Shown here: one piece after another, positions 24,451 to 35,581 of the stretch
Layout: each line of letters starts with the position of its first letter
How positions within the stretch are numbered: the first letter of the stretch is position 1
Origin: Paragyromitra xinjiangensis
Taxonomy: Eukaryota > Ascomycota > Pezizomycetes > Pezizales > Discinaceae
DNA length: 64,000 bases
Direction of reading: 5' to 3'
Assembly (NCBI GenBank): GCA_038503065.1
Contig: JBCAMK010000002.1
Span: 992,001-1,056,000, forward strand
Notes under the pieces: model-generated
What the model was told of the DNA's origin: nothing
Databases searched by the model: none
Seen by the model: only the letters and a program-made list of their open reading frames with translations
Position numbers and translations under genes: made by a program

Positions 24451-26770
24451 AAACTGAACGAGAAAAAGATCTAACGAAACTATAGTTAGTTAACGGGGTA
24501 TACTATGTACATGATCCAAGCTCTCTTCCACAACCTCTTGGCGTATGCTTGGTCTCCCTCGCACAAACAAATACCAATAATAACTCCTAGCAGCAGGGAT
24601 ATCTGGCTTGGGCCTCGCTAGAGCACGAAGCCGCCCGTCGATCATCACCGCGACGCTCAGGAGAGTCAAGATGGAACAATCGGACCCTGCGATATTGGCA
24701 TCTTTCTACAGACTTCAGTAGATTTAGAGAATATAGCGATGAGGAAGATGTTGGCTACTCGGATGTAGATGGTTCGCTAACCCCATCCAACAAGTTCATT
24801 TGTTTCTCGACTAATACCTAATGTAGGATCTACCGAAGGGTATGCTAGTGGGGGGAAAAACACGCAAACTGGCGATAGTGTTGCCAATCAGCCAGCAACG
24901 GCGATTCGCCGAAATTCGATACCCCAGCGACCATATACTGCGCCTCCTCACCAGTGCGAGTGATAGTGAGGTGGTTAGGATTATTGCCCCAAAGCCTAGA
25001 CTAATAGTTCACATTGTGTATTCATGCTTATGATGTTCATCCCCTGATTAGTATGGCATTGTAGCTATAGTGGAGGGAACCTTTCTTATAATCTAGACTT
25101 AACTGATGTATTTTTAACGTTTCCTTAGGATACTTGATTCTTCTAGTGCCTGGCTATGAAGGGCTGGCACCGTCAACTATATGTTTCTAAGTTTTTCTTA
25201 ATGTGGAAATTTATCTGTAAGCTTAGCTATGCAGGTCTTTATTATTAGGTAAATGAATTTTCCTTTACCTTCGAGTTTCTTTGGTCACGCTATCAGCCTG
25301 GATAATATGTTCCAAATTCCACTTGTTCAGTTCTTTACAGCCCTTTTTTTATGGTTTATTTGGCTATGCATTAATGACGAACCCCTGATGATCAGACCCT
25401 GAAAACCCCTGAGCACGAAAGATAAAGAACCTTGCATGCATGTTTCGCCAACTTTCACCAATTAGATAGCAAATGTCGAAAATGTCTTTTAAGGTGGGGG
25501 GGGGGCGTTTGGTCTCACCTCATGTGTATGCACATAAGCACACGTCTCCTGGTCCAGGGTTTGTTTTAAGAATGTAATTCCTTAAGAGCGGAACCATCTG
25601 AAATCTCACTAGCACGAGATAGAGAAAGATGTCGCAAAGTTAACTCTACTGTGAAAAAGAAGGCTTAGAGTTTTTTGTTTTGGATTGGCACCTTAACTTA
25701 TCTCATGGAATAATTGGGCAAGTATGGTCCGTAAAATGTCACACAATATTGTGCTTGTGTGGTCATGATAGAGCTATTTGAACGGGTGTTAGCGTTATCC
25801 ATGTTTTTAATACTGAGCGATGCCACGTGCCTACATCGGGGGATTTTTACGGCTATTGGTCACATCCAAACTCACCTAGGCTGGCACTTTCTCGGAGTTG
25901 GGAATTGAAGTTAAAGTGCACGTGAATGGGTTTTTTTGGAGCAGCGGCTTTCAATAAGAACTATTTAGGGTGGATGCACGTGTTATTCTACATAGATAAC
26001 AGTTCAGAAACTCAACCTCCATCACTGGCATCAAACTAAGAGGTACGCTTTCGGTGGGTGGTTCAGTCGAGTGATCTTTTGTGACTTTGTTTGCACGAGC
26101 GCAAACTTACACCCTTGGATGGGAGAATCAATCAGTAATAAATCGTCGCGCTGATCATGATCTTGGATCGACGAAATCCAGCCCGGTTACTGGTGCCAAT
26201 CGAGTCCTGAAAGTGGATCTTTCCGTCGAGGTCGATCGGAACATTAAGCGGGGTTGAATAATGGCCAGGAATCGATGATGGTTCCACAACATGCATAGGC
26301 GTGAATTCCCGCACTTAACTTCCCAGTTTACTTTTATTTACACGACATGCCTAATTATTGAATGTGTAGGATTTCAACAAGGCCTAGCTAGGTACAACGT
26401 GACGTACCCATAATTCGGACCTGAGATCACTAAAAATTTAGGTATTGTATAGTAAAATCATGCATGACAAACGTGTATTAATGTAATTAAAATAATAACT
26501 ACATGTATGGGAACGGGTCCCTAACTACATGTAGCTAATTTCAAAGCCTTGGCGAAAAAAACTCAGTTAGTGAGTGGCAGCCTCTGCTTCTCATTGGCTG
26601 ATCCTTAACAACGAAAACTTAATGATCTGCATTCCTGGAGCGCTTCCACTAGCTAGCGCTTTCTGCTTTGTGGGGCTTCGGTAAGAATACGACAGAGTTT
26701 TGTTTCGCATAAGAACAAATGTATCTTAGGATAGAGTACTGCGCCGCGGTAACATTTCATATTTCGCTTG
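24451..26770. other. Non-coding AT-rich stretch
   Basis: Contains a G-run near 25497-25506 and simple T-tracts, but no supported gene, RNA gene or inverted repeat. Confidence 0.45.
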
Positions 26771-26965
26771 GGTCTGCCATAGATACGAAAATATTGAAGA
26801 TTGCTGCTAATGGCTGGACAGCTCTACTTTATGATTGGTTGCTCCAAGGTTAAACCATTCTGGAACTTCGGGGTGGAGGCGCATGCATCAAGCTTAAGCG
26901 ATGCACTCCTCATTGGAATGGAGGCAGATTGCCGGGTTATCCACTGTGAGATGCAATGTACTAGA
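26771..26965 (+). pseudogene. Possible decayed ankyrin-repeat fragment
   Basis: In two frames this stretch reads fragments resembling the ankyrin consensus: NGWTAL close to its start, then after a stop ILELRGGGACIK, and CTPHWNGG further on. Spacing is roughly that of consecutive 33-residue repeats. Stops and a frame change break it and no start or flanking exon is visible. If real, it is a relic of one of the large ankyrin families common in these fungi; chance similarity cannot be excluded. Confidence 0.3.
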
Positions 26966-28970
26966 AGAAATTTGTTTTTCCTGGAGAAAACCATACTTTC
27001 AGTCAGAGACTTTGGTCTGGACTGTTCGGAAATGTGAATATAAGCCAATTGATTTTTCCTTATGAAATATTAATTAAAGTGAAGGATCGCGGTAGAAAAG
27101 AAATATATTGCTATGTAACACCTACATACAGTTTATTTGTTTTTATTGCGACACTTACGCCTTAGACTTCCAGAGTATCCCAGCGCACATATTACCAGGC
27201 CAAATAGCATCCAATAACCCACTTCGTAACGACTATCCGGGCGCGATCGAGTCCCTGAGACTGCGAAAAAAAGGAATGAGAGTCACTAAACAAAAAGAAA
27301 GCCCGAATCAAGGCTATCAGCCCCTCTATTGATGAATCAGATCTCGTTTTGCTATCTCATGTTTGCATATTGCGTGTGATATCATTTACCTAGAGCAGAT
27401 CTAAAGCAATTTTCGGTACCTGGGCTGGAAACAGTGGCAAGAAACTTACTTTAAAGCCTAACTGCCGAGTGATTATCTATGAACGCGAATTGGTAGCTTG
27501 CCTAATCTTCGATCGCGATAGCATCATGATCGATGGAAAATTATTCTGGCTCCGCTATAAAGTAGAACAGTATATTTGGGGAGATGGGGATTTTATTTTT
27601 TAGTTGGCTAGGCCTAACCACACAAAATTATTGACTTGCCAAATCCATGCCCTGTCCTTAGGTTCCTTTTGTCTGTCTCGAATGTTTATCAGTCACTCTT
27701 AGCACTCATTAACACGTGATGCATAGCATGTAGATTTGAGTCGCGCAGTGTGGGGACCAGGGTTTTCTGGTGTACTTATTCTTCCCCTTTTTTTTCTTTA
27801 GGTTTCTGCCGCCCCGGCCCACCTACTGTATATCGGTATGATTACTTTCCGTTCGGTCTGCTATATCTCCCAAGGAACTGAGTCTCTAAAATGTACGCCG
27901 TGTTCAAAGGCTTCATGAGACCACAGAAAGCTCCTGATCACCGCAGGTGTCAGAGCTGTCGGTGAGATGCGTTGTGTCTGGTAGACAGTCTGGCTGGAGT
28001 CTGGGGGAATACATGGTTACCGGATCATGTAGGAATTGTGTAGTTAGGGGGTATGCATGTGATCAGTCGGAGTGGCAACTACATGTACTCTAACTACCAA
28101 ACAAGCATTTTCGCTTATTTACCCAGGGATATACAGATGCATTGAGTGTTATCTGTATCCGAGTAACACTTGCAGAGGTTGCCGTGTACGGTATCGCATA
28201 TATGTATGACCGATACCTCGTTCATCCTCACAATTTAACCTTCTGCCGAAAATGGCGCATTCCCGCAAAAGGGGGAAGTTATGTACGACATTTTAAACAC
28301 AGCATGTAGGAAATTTCATTCACAGACACCCCATACATGACATATCAACTGTGGGGTAACTGGGGTTAGGTGCATAGTATGGGGTTTAACATTGATAGGT
28401 CACAACCTTGGCCATAAGTATGCATCAATAGCTACTCTTTAAGCTCCTGTAATTTGCAAGGAATATCCTTCCGCTCGCGTGAATTAGGAGGAGTTGGATA
28501 AGGCATCAAATCGGGTTTAGATATTCTACTCGTAACTGCGCGAATTTTGGCAGTATACTGGTCCATATATTGGCTATAAAATGGTTCTCGGTTTATTTAC
28601 ACGGTCTTTCCTCAGAACACCACAAAATTGCGAGTACTGTATGGGCTGATCAATCTTGTGTGTTTGATTCCATTCCTAACTATTATTGGCTAAACTCATC
28701 AAGAGCTTATGTGATCCTTGGCGCGCATATACGAGACACAGTTCTCAACTCCTTTGCAATTGTGCACGCCCAGCTACCTTAGCCCCAGCTCCATGCATAG
28801 TATACGCGATTCCTCAGGAGTGGCCTCTTATTACTCCATGCTTTAGCAAAACGTCCTCAGACCCCACGTGCTTCGTGATCTGAAACGTGTTGACTCGTGG
28901 TTTGGCCGTTGAGAATGTTTATGGTTTAAACGGCTTTATATTTACAGTATTTCTAAGCTACTTTTCCCAT
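26966..28970. other. Non-coding stretch downstream of the DUF3433 relic
   Basis: AT-rich, with many stops in every frame. Short palindromic ACATGTA sequences recur (for example near 28080). No supported feature. Confidence 0.45.
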
Positions 28971-31365
28971 CTATGGGTTGTAATCGTCATCTAATGGCTC
29001 ATAATCAATAGTTAAGTAATCGTCTTCATCCAATGCTCGGCTCCAAGCAAACCCATATCTCCGCTGTTTCTTTTCGAGGTCTTTTTTGAATTTCCTCCCA
29101 TTTTTGAGGCCGATACCTACAAAATCCTCCCTCAGCATCTCTGACTTTGATACCAGGCTGGCCACTGAAGAGATTGTGATTGGGTGGCATGGCAAACAGT
29201 TACTTCGAATGCTGCTAGAAACAATAAGCAAACTAACCAAGGCAATAAAATTGAATGCGATCGCCATGCTGAGGCTAACACTACAGTTCAATCGCCCTAT
29301 AAGGGTTCGCCCTATAAGGGTATCTGCTCTATAAGGGTATACTTGGCAGTCCCGACTTTTTTTGTACGGTAAAATAAGGGTATCGCTTTATAAGAATACC
29401 CTTAGGGTTTTGAAATTTCTTTGGTGGTATACCCTTATAGCTAGTGTATGGTTAAGGTTTTTTAAGTGATAGTCTTCATCACCCTTGACATACTTACCAG
29501 TATCTCACATATTACTATCACAGCATTCATCTCAAAAGTCCCGGTTTTTAAAAAGGCAGACTTTTCTGAAATATGGGCCTAGAAGCCTCCAGATATTTTG
29601 GGGCTTGATACAAAATCTAAAATTAGAAATATCACTCAGTAGTACTATAAGGGTAACTGCTCTATAAGGGTATAAACTCTAGCCCGGAGTGAACCCTTAT
29701 AGGGAGATTGAACTGTATCTCCAAAGTATGTGGTTGAGCCAAAATCACTCGCCGAAACTTGTAGAGATCCCAGTACAACTGTCCGTAGCTCCAGTACCAG
29801 AGAACTAAATGTGACCAGACCAAATATTCCATGATCATTCCGGAAGGCCGATATGGTGACCCATCCAGGCATCATGGTGGTATAGTCTTCCCATAAGACT
29901 TTGGGTCTTTGATAGCGATCTATGGCAAGCTTGCGACAGGGTGTAATGATTCTCACCTCTTTATCAACTATCTCATAGATAGACTATATTTTACATTAGC
30001 CCCCCATGTTTAAAGCTGAAAAAAACAACAATATACAAATCCAAACAAACCTTGATAAAAACGCCCAAAATAAGATATAGGTTCGGCGGTAGCGGTAACT
30101 TGTACCTCCCTCTGTTCTTTTCCGCCAGCATTTGGCTAAGGATGAAAATAGACCCAACAAAAAGAATAGCCAAGGCTAAGGTAAACGATAACAAAAGCGA
30201 AGTGTCTAAGATAGATATTTTTTTATGACACGAAAACCCACAGACTGTAAAACCGCCGATCCAATTGCCGTAACGTTTATAGCAACTAGACACCGATGAT
30301 ACTACCGTTATCACACAGCGATGCTTGAGAAATTTCCAGGACTTCCATCGTTTCTTTTGACTGGTAGCAGACGTTGAGATCTGGATTTCCCAGAGATGTA
30401 GTTTGCCGTTCGCATACTCGGTTTTAAATCTTCGCCTAGCGACGTCCCGGTCAATATCCTGACTAGATCGTCCGCATCCAATTCCATCGCCAGGCCATCC
30501 TCCCTTTGAAACTAACCCTGCCACCGCTGCCAACCCAACTGGATCTCCATCAAGACCAGTGTTTCTGGATTGATACATCCACAGCAGTAGCACTCCGAAA
30601 CAAATGTTAACAATTAGCAATGCTTCGATTATCCTAGCATATACCGGGTCGATGATCCCCACGCGAAATGTGAATGTATCCATCGTCCAAGTGTAGGTCC
30701 CACCAGATCTTTTCTCCCAACTAAACAAAAAATTCTGAACATTTGGTAGGATTGCGAATGCCACAATATATGCAACCCCGGATACTGCGCAGGCTCAATG
30801 TCCTTTTTTCACTGCCTGAAAAACTCTCAGCGGTGTCTAGAAGCCATGATAATCGATACTCAAAGAATCTTGACCGAGTGAACCATTCTCACGATGTAGT
30901 TGATAATATGGCTCTATACGCTGGGCCTCGGCGTCGCACAGCTCCCATAGGATACCCTAAATCACAGTAACAACAGTGGGTAAGCAGTTCCAGAAAACAT
31001 ATTGGAATGTTTGTATCCTTGAAGATTCGTTACGAGTTAGTGAAATGTGTGTTTCACTAGTCACCAATCCATCTCGAAGACTAGCATCAGGTTACCTAAA
31101 CAGCTAGGCAAGATCTCAAGCTGCAAGATATTCCATAGGTCACTTACTTATCCCAAAAATGATATAGCCCTCTCCGTGGCCGATCATCAACAGTTGGAAA
31201 ATACCCAGGATGCTTTGGCATAAAGTCTGCTGAATATCCGTCATGTAGAGTAGGCACATCCTCTGGTTGTAGCGAATATTGCACCAACAATTCCACGGCA
31301 AGTAAAACCGCAACAGAACTAGCAATAAGAAACGTGAGATACGGCAGACGAAGAGTAAACGGTCT
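28971..31365 (-). pseudogene. Decayed DUF3433 membrane-protein region, in frame after the Kelch gene
   Basis: Immediately after the TAG at 31366-31368 the same frame continues with RPFTLRLPYLTFLIASSVAV, the usual start of a fungal DUF3433 domain. Further DUF3433 hallmarks follow in order: FWNCLPTVVTV, GILWE, AQRIEPYYQL, TGLDGDPVGLAAVAGL, RRRFKTEYANGKLHLWEI, DYTTMMPG, and a C-terminal HPITISSVASLVSKSEML plus RRYGFAW. The family is a polytopic fungal membrane protein of unknown function. Lesions: in-frame stops at 30957-30959, 30837-30839 and 30795-30797 (the last two where Trp is expected), no clean join near 29957-29990, and a 432-bp MITE at 29284-29715. One normal intron (GTAAGT after FWDK) remains. 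The C-terminal end is at 28971. Fairly young decay is inferred because the sequence is still so readable. Confidence 0.85.
29284..29715. mobile_element. Fot1/pogo-like MITE, 432 bp, inserted in the DUF3433 region
   Basis: Ends are inverted repeats beginning CAGTTCAATC, then G or T, then CCCTATAAGGGTTC, about 25 bp with one or two differences. Each end is flanked by TA (29282-29283 and 29716-29717), the target duplication of Tc1/mariner/pogo elements. Inside both ends the motif CTATAAGGGT is repeated several times, directly and as the palindrome CCCTATAAGGG, like the subterminal repeats of fungal pogo/Fot1 elements. No transposase is encoded. Removing the element and one TA joins the flanking DUF3433 sequence in frame (TTYFGD-S-VSLSMAIAFNF), so it landed inside an exon. 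Confidence 0.88.
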
Positions 31366-33277
31366 CTATGGGCGCCATGGGTCTTTCTTTGAGATCGTAC
31401 TGTACTGCCCCTGCAGAACAACACTAACAATAGTGGTATTCCAGGGCTTGACTGCGCTATTCCAGAACATGTTCCTTCGCATGCGCCACCGGAAGAAATT
31501 GAGGATGACGTGCATGGCAACAAAAAAAAGTATTATCAGTCCTAGAAGTAACACTGAGGTAACAGCTGCCACCCTCAAGTAGTTATTTGTTTCTTTTTGA
31601 GCAGGATCACTCGCCGAAAATTTTGAGAAGATTCGGCCCAATTCCGCTTGGTCCCATCCATCTATAGGCGCGGTGATATCTGCAGGTATCGGTTTGTCCA
31701 AGGGTTCGCTAGAATTTCTAGGTGTGAGCAATGACACTAGGGAGTGTGGGAAGGTTTTGCAAGGGCTGAACTAACTAGCCTCCAATATTGGCTCGAATTT
31801 GCCCTCCAACTAGATATGTCGCAACCCTCGGTTCGTACCTTGCCCAGGGTTCAACTATCAATAACGGCGACTGCCAGCCATCCCAATATCGGTCTGACCC
31901 CAATGTCAAGTCAAATGTTCCCACCTCTGAACCCACAGGCCTGCAATATGTCTCATTGCTTTCAGCCCCGCATCCACCACTAAACATTAAAAACCGCTCA
32001 TGAGCCAACTCGCATGTTGAAGCTTTACGCTCGAATTGACCGCCATAGAGTGCGATCCAACGAAACCTATTAGAAAGTAATTAGACACTGGTCATTCGAG
32101 ACTTGGCGCTAAGAGAAATACATTGGTAGGGTCAACACCCAAACGTCATCAAGGACCCCCGTAAAATTTGGCCTTCTGCCGCTCCATATATAGACATTGT
32201 GGCTAGTCCTATCCCATGAGGATACGCTTACTGCGCAAAAGTCGTAACGATTTCCAGGAATCTGAAATGGGTAATGACTGCCGGTCTGGTTACTCGTGCG
32301 TTGGGAGTACCAGCTCCTGGAGGCAATGTCATAGACGTCTACTTTTTCCAAGGATATCTAAAGAACACAAGTTCAGCGCCGCACACCATTCGTGAAGGGG
32401 TTGTGTCCCAACATACATATTCTTTGCAAGATCCTTCGGTGCAGCCACCCAGAGCTAACAATACGCCAGTTTTACCAACAGGAACATGTACGAGCCTCCC
32501 TCCAGTCCGGAGCGGGTTCGATTCTTGTGGTATAGTTTGGCTCTCAAAACTCAGTCGTTTCATGTCAAAAATCGTGAGGTTGTTTAGAGGCACTCTTTGT
32601 TCCAACCCTGATGTTGTAGTATTGTCAGCCCAACCCCCTAGATAAAAGCCCATCTGAATATCTAGTACACTGATGCTTGCTCCATGTGCGGGCCGCATCC
32701 AAGGTATGTTGGTACCTCCTACAATACTCCAGCTATTGTTACTCTCACGGTAGGACCAAAACTCGTTCGTACTCGGAGGCAACTTATATGTCGGGGAGGT
32801 CGGATCAACATCATATTGGCCTCCAAAGAGATACAAGTTATCTTTCCCATCTAACCGCAGCGCACCCATCGCAAGGACTGGGACATCTGTAGGGACATCT
32901 GTATGCTGGACACTCAAATTTGCGTCGGACTGGTCTATGGACCGTAGTCCGGAATCTATAAGTAAACACGTAAGCAGGTGCTCCTTGACGATGCTCAAAC
33001 GTCCCTTAGATACATACAATATGAACTTGCAAGCCAGTCTCATTTCCCGAGTAGTAAGCCCTTCCGCCATTGATGTAGAATCGATTGTTGAGCACAGCAC
33101 CTGCATGTATGCACTATATTAGCTAAGGGTTTCAGCTCGGTCGATACCGGACACTTAGTTACTTTGCTCATAGATACTCCGGACAAAAGTCCGATTGCAA
33201 GCTATAAATGGTAGCCATGATACCCATAGTAATAATAATGCAGAAGGAGCTCGGCAGATTAATTGAAGGCTTTCCAT
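31366..33277 (-). CDS. Kelch-repeat surface protein with transmembrane segment
   Basis: ATG at 33277 opens a signal peptide (ALLLLWVSWLPFIA). Exons follow by phase: 33277-33163, from 33100 (NNRFYINGG), then the long Kelch exon (NLYLFGG, FWSY, GASISVL, YLGGWADNT, LLALGG), a later exon (VDVYDIASRSWYSQ, VWVLTLPM), and FRWIALYGGQFE ... FLMFSGG. This gives about six Kelch-like blades, expected to form an extracellular beta-propeller. A juxtamembrane ADITAPIDGWDQAELGRIF precedes a membrane segment (VTSVLLLGLIILFFVAMHVI) and an RRM/RRN-basic start of the tail. The join before the last exon (near 31758) needs a GC-AG intron or is a lesion. The frame meets TAG at 31366-31368 and then continues as DUF3433. 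Either this is a complete gene or the N-terminal half of a broken fusion. Confidence 0.75.
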
Positions 33278-34094
33278 GAGCTCGGTGGGGGCCGTGAACG
33301 CAATACCTACTGGCTAAATATCCGGTCACCTGCAGAAATACTTTTTCTGTGACTGAAAAACGATGGTGGGTGAATCACTGAAATTTCAACAACCGAGAAA
33401 TCCGGCTCCTGGGAGAGCTTCTGAAATATAAGTCCCGATGAGTGAGGAACGGGAGTCTACTAAATAGAAGAAGCACTTTTGGTAATTTTAGCCTCCGTGC
33501 ACGCACATGTGCGCACAGTGTGTAACGTCGCTTGGTGCACGTTAGCCTGACAGGGCAGTGCTACAGATATCGGCATAGTTTATAACCGGCGTTACTGAAT
33601 TATTATGGGTCATCCCAAAGACGGCTGCGATATGTCGCCTAGATCCTAAGCATCGAAAGGCTTTGCGCTTCTGCTATTTTAGTTGGTGACTGGTGGAAAA
33701 TTTTTTTACCACAATCCCTAATTTGTCCTAGATCTAGAGACAGAATAGAAATCCTATCCCATAGTCTGTAAAACCCCAAATCAAGGACGTTACCGTCCTC
33801 AATTTTTATCATAAGTTTTCGTTTAGGGGAAGCTCAACAGCCACTATTCTTGCTGCTACCTCTGCAAAGACTTTAGTTGATAGTGAATATACTTTCCTTG
33901 ATTTATCACGTACTATGGGGCAGTAGTTGTTCAGATTTTCGAAAACAAAGCGAATATAGTCCTCAATTTCTTACAGATGAAGGGATAGCTTGTAGAAGCT
34001 TTCGCTCTAATACGGGAACTGGGTCTATTCATAAATGGGTATCTACCTTCATAGATCTCGTTCTATCGCTTGCGGGAAGTCCTCCAATAGTGCC
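33278..34094. other. Upstream region of the Kelch gene
   Basis: Promoter-side DNA for the minus-strand Kelch gene. A GTGCACGCACATGTGCGCAC block near 33497 is rich in alternating CA/TG. No coding sequence recognised. Confidence 0.45.
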
Positions 34095-34443
34095 TGTTGG
34101 ATATTAGCTTCCTTTCTTGCCGCATACAGCTTTTCCTTCTACGATTTAGTCCCATTTCTATTCCACCTACGTAGGGCTTCCGCAGCCTACGTAGCCTTTC
34201 TACTATTTAGGTTTCTTATGTTTCCTTGCTTATTTGGCTTTCTTCGGCTGTTGGTTATTTGGGCGGCTATTCAGCGTATTCTGCTTATTCGGAGGCTGCT
34301 TTGGGGTTGGAGCGAGCCATATGGTGGGAGACGCCCTATTGGCTGAATAACTATATATATAGAGGCCTTCTACCTCTTCTCAGTTTAACGCCATAACTTC
34401 GACGTTCTTGTACCCTAGAAACAATAAAACTATGAAACGAACA
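34095..34443 (+). mobile_element. Possible solo LTR (Ty1/copia-like)
   Basis: Begins TGTTGGATATTAGC, a start seen in many copia-type LTRs. It carries a TATATATATAG box near 34351, an AATAAA signal near 34423 and ends in ACA. The U3-R-U5 order is right for an LTR. No target-site duplication was found at the proposed ends, and no second LTR, primer-binding site or reverse transcriptase lies nearby. Weak call. Confidence 0.3.
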
Positions 34444-35581
34444 TCACTTCTCTTTACTTTAGCCCCCTACCTTAAAAAGCGCACAAAATCTTTCCCGCGA
34501 CAACCTTAGGAGCTTGATAGGTTTCATATGCGCACATCCTCATGATCAAAGGGCTGGGATAAAGGTACTGCTCAAATGGACGTTTATCTAGTTGGACATG
34601 GGTTGAGACCCCGTCTCTGTTTTCTAGTCGAATTTAGAACATATAAGATCAAGTCCCTAAAAATGCCGGGTCAGAGGCATCACGTATCACTTGCACTACC
34701 ATCGACTTCATCCTCTATACATTTTTATCCCCTAAAGACAAAAACTCCTGGATTATAACGCTATCCTTTATACATACATGTATATATATATTTCCAACCA
34801 GAATCCTTCACTATTTGCCGAACAGACGAAGGACTCCAATCTCCTCTCAAGGATATCACTGAAAACCCTAACTTACCTTCTAAAGACCTTCACTACGGGA
34901 AGTATGACATGTAGCTGATGCTGCCCCTCCAGGTGTAGAGGAAAGCCACGCCTTGCATTCGTTCGGCTATTTACACAAATATCCCACAGGCGTAAAAAAA
35001 CCACAGCTACATCGATCGATATCACCCACCGCGTTTAGATCACGCTAAACCAATCGAAAGAAAAATAAAATTTCAATCCACAAAACAGAAGTGGATCGCT
35101 AGTATTATCCCAGCAGGGAGAAAAAAGGTGAGAAAAGAATCTAAGCAAGATTTTGATATCAACCCTGCCACCCAAACCGTAGATCATTATCGTGACTTGT
35201 CAGAACAGTAATTAACCACCGAAACACTTAATAAAACATATCGTTGTAGAGTAGAAAGAGGAAAGATATACAAGGGGAAGATATATAAAGATGAGGCTAG
35301 AGTCACCACTTAAGGCTAGGGACTTAAGGGAACCCAAAAAAAATTCGGTACTGAAAGACATGTGGAAGGAAATTTGATAACTATGAATTAGCCCATATCG
35401 AAGAAAGAGGGTGAATAGAAAAGAAAAAAAACATGAGTGATATTTTATCATAGCAGAAATCCTAGGGAGAGAGAAAAAAGAGCAGCGAGGAGCATTTTGC
35501 GAACCATGACTGAAACCTCCACATGCACAGCTGAAAAGTAGATAAACCCCTTTCTAGTCAACCCCAAATAGTTTCAATACC
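34444..35581. other. Non-coding spacer downstream of the BTB-like gene
   Basis: A/T-rich with A-tracts near 35250-35440. It includes the presumed 3' UTR of the minus-strand BTB-like gene. No other feature supported. Confidence 0.45.

Noticed and set aside
33877..34346. Hydrophobic ORF as a membrane protein gene
   Set aside because: It overlaps the LTR-like stretch and its Phe/Leu/Ile content follows from T-rich DNA; no homology recognised.
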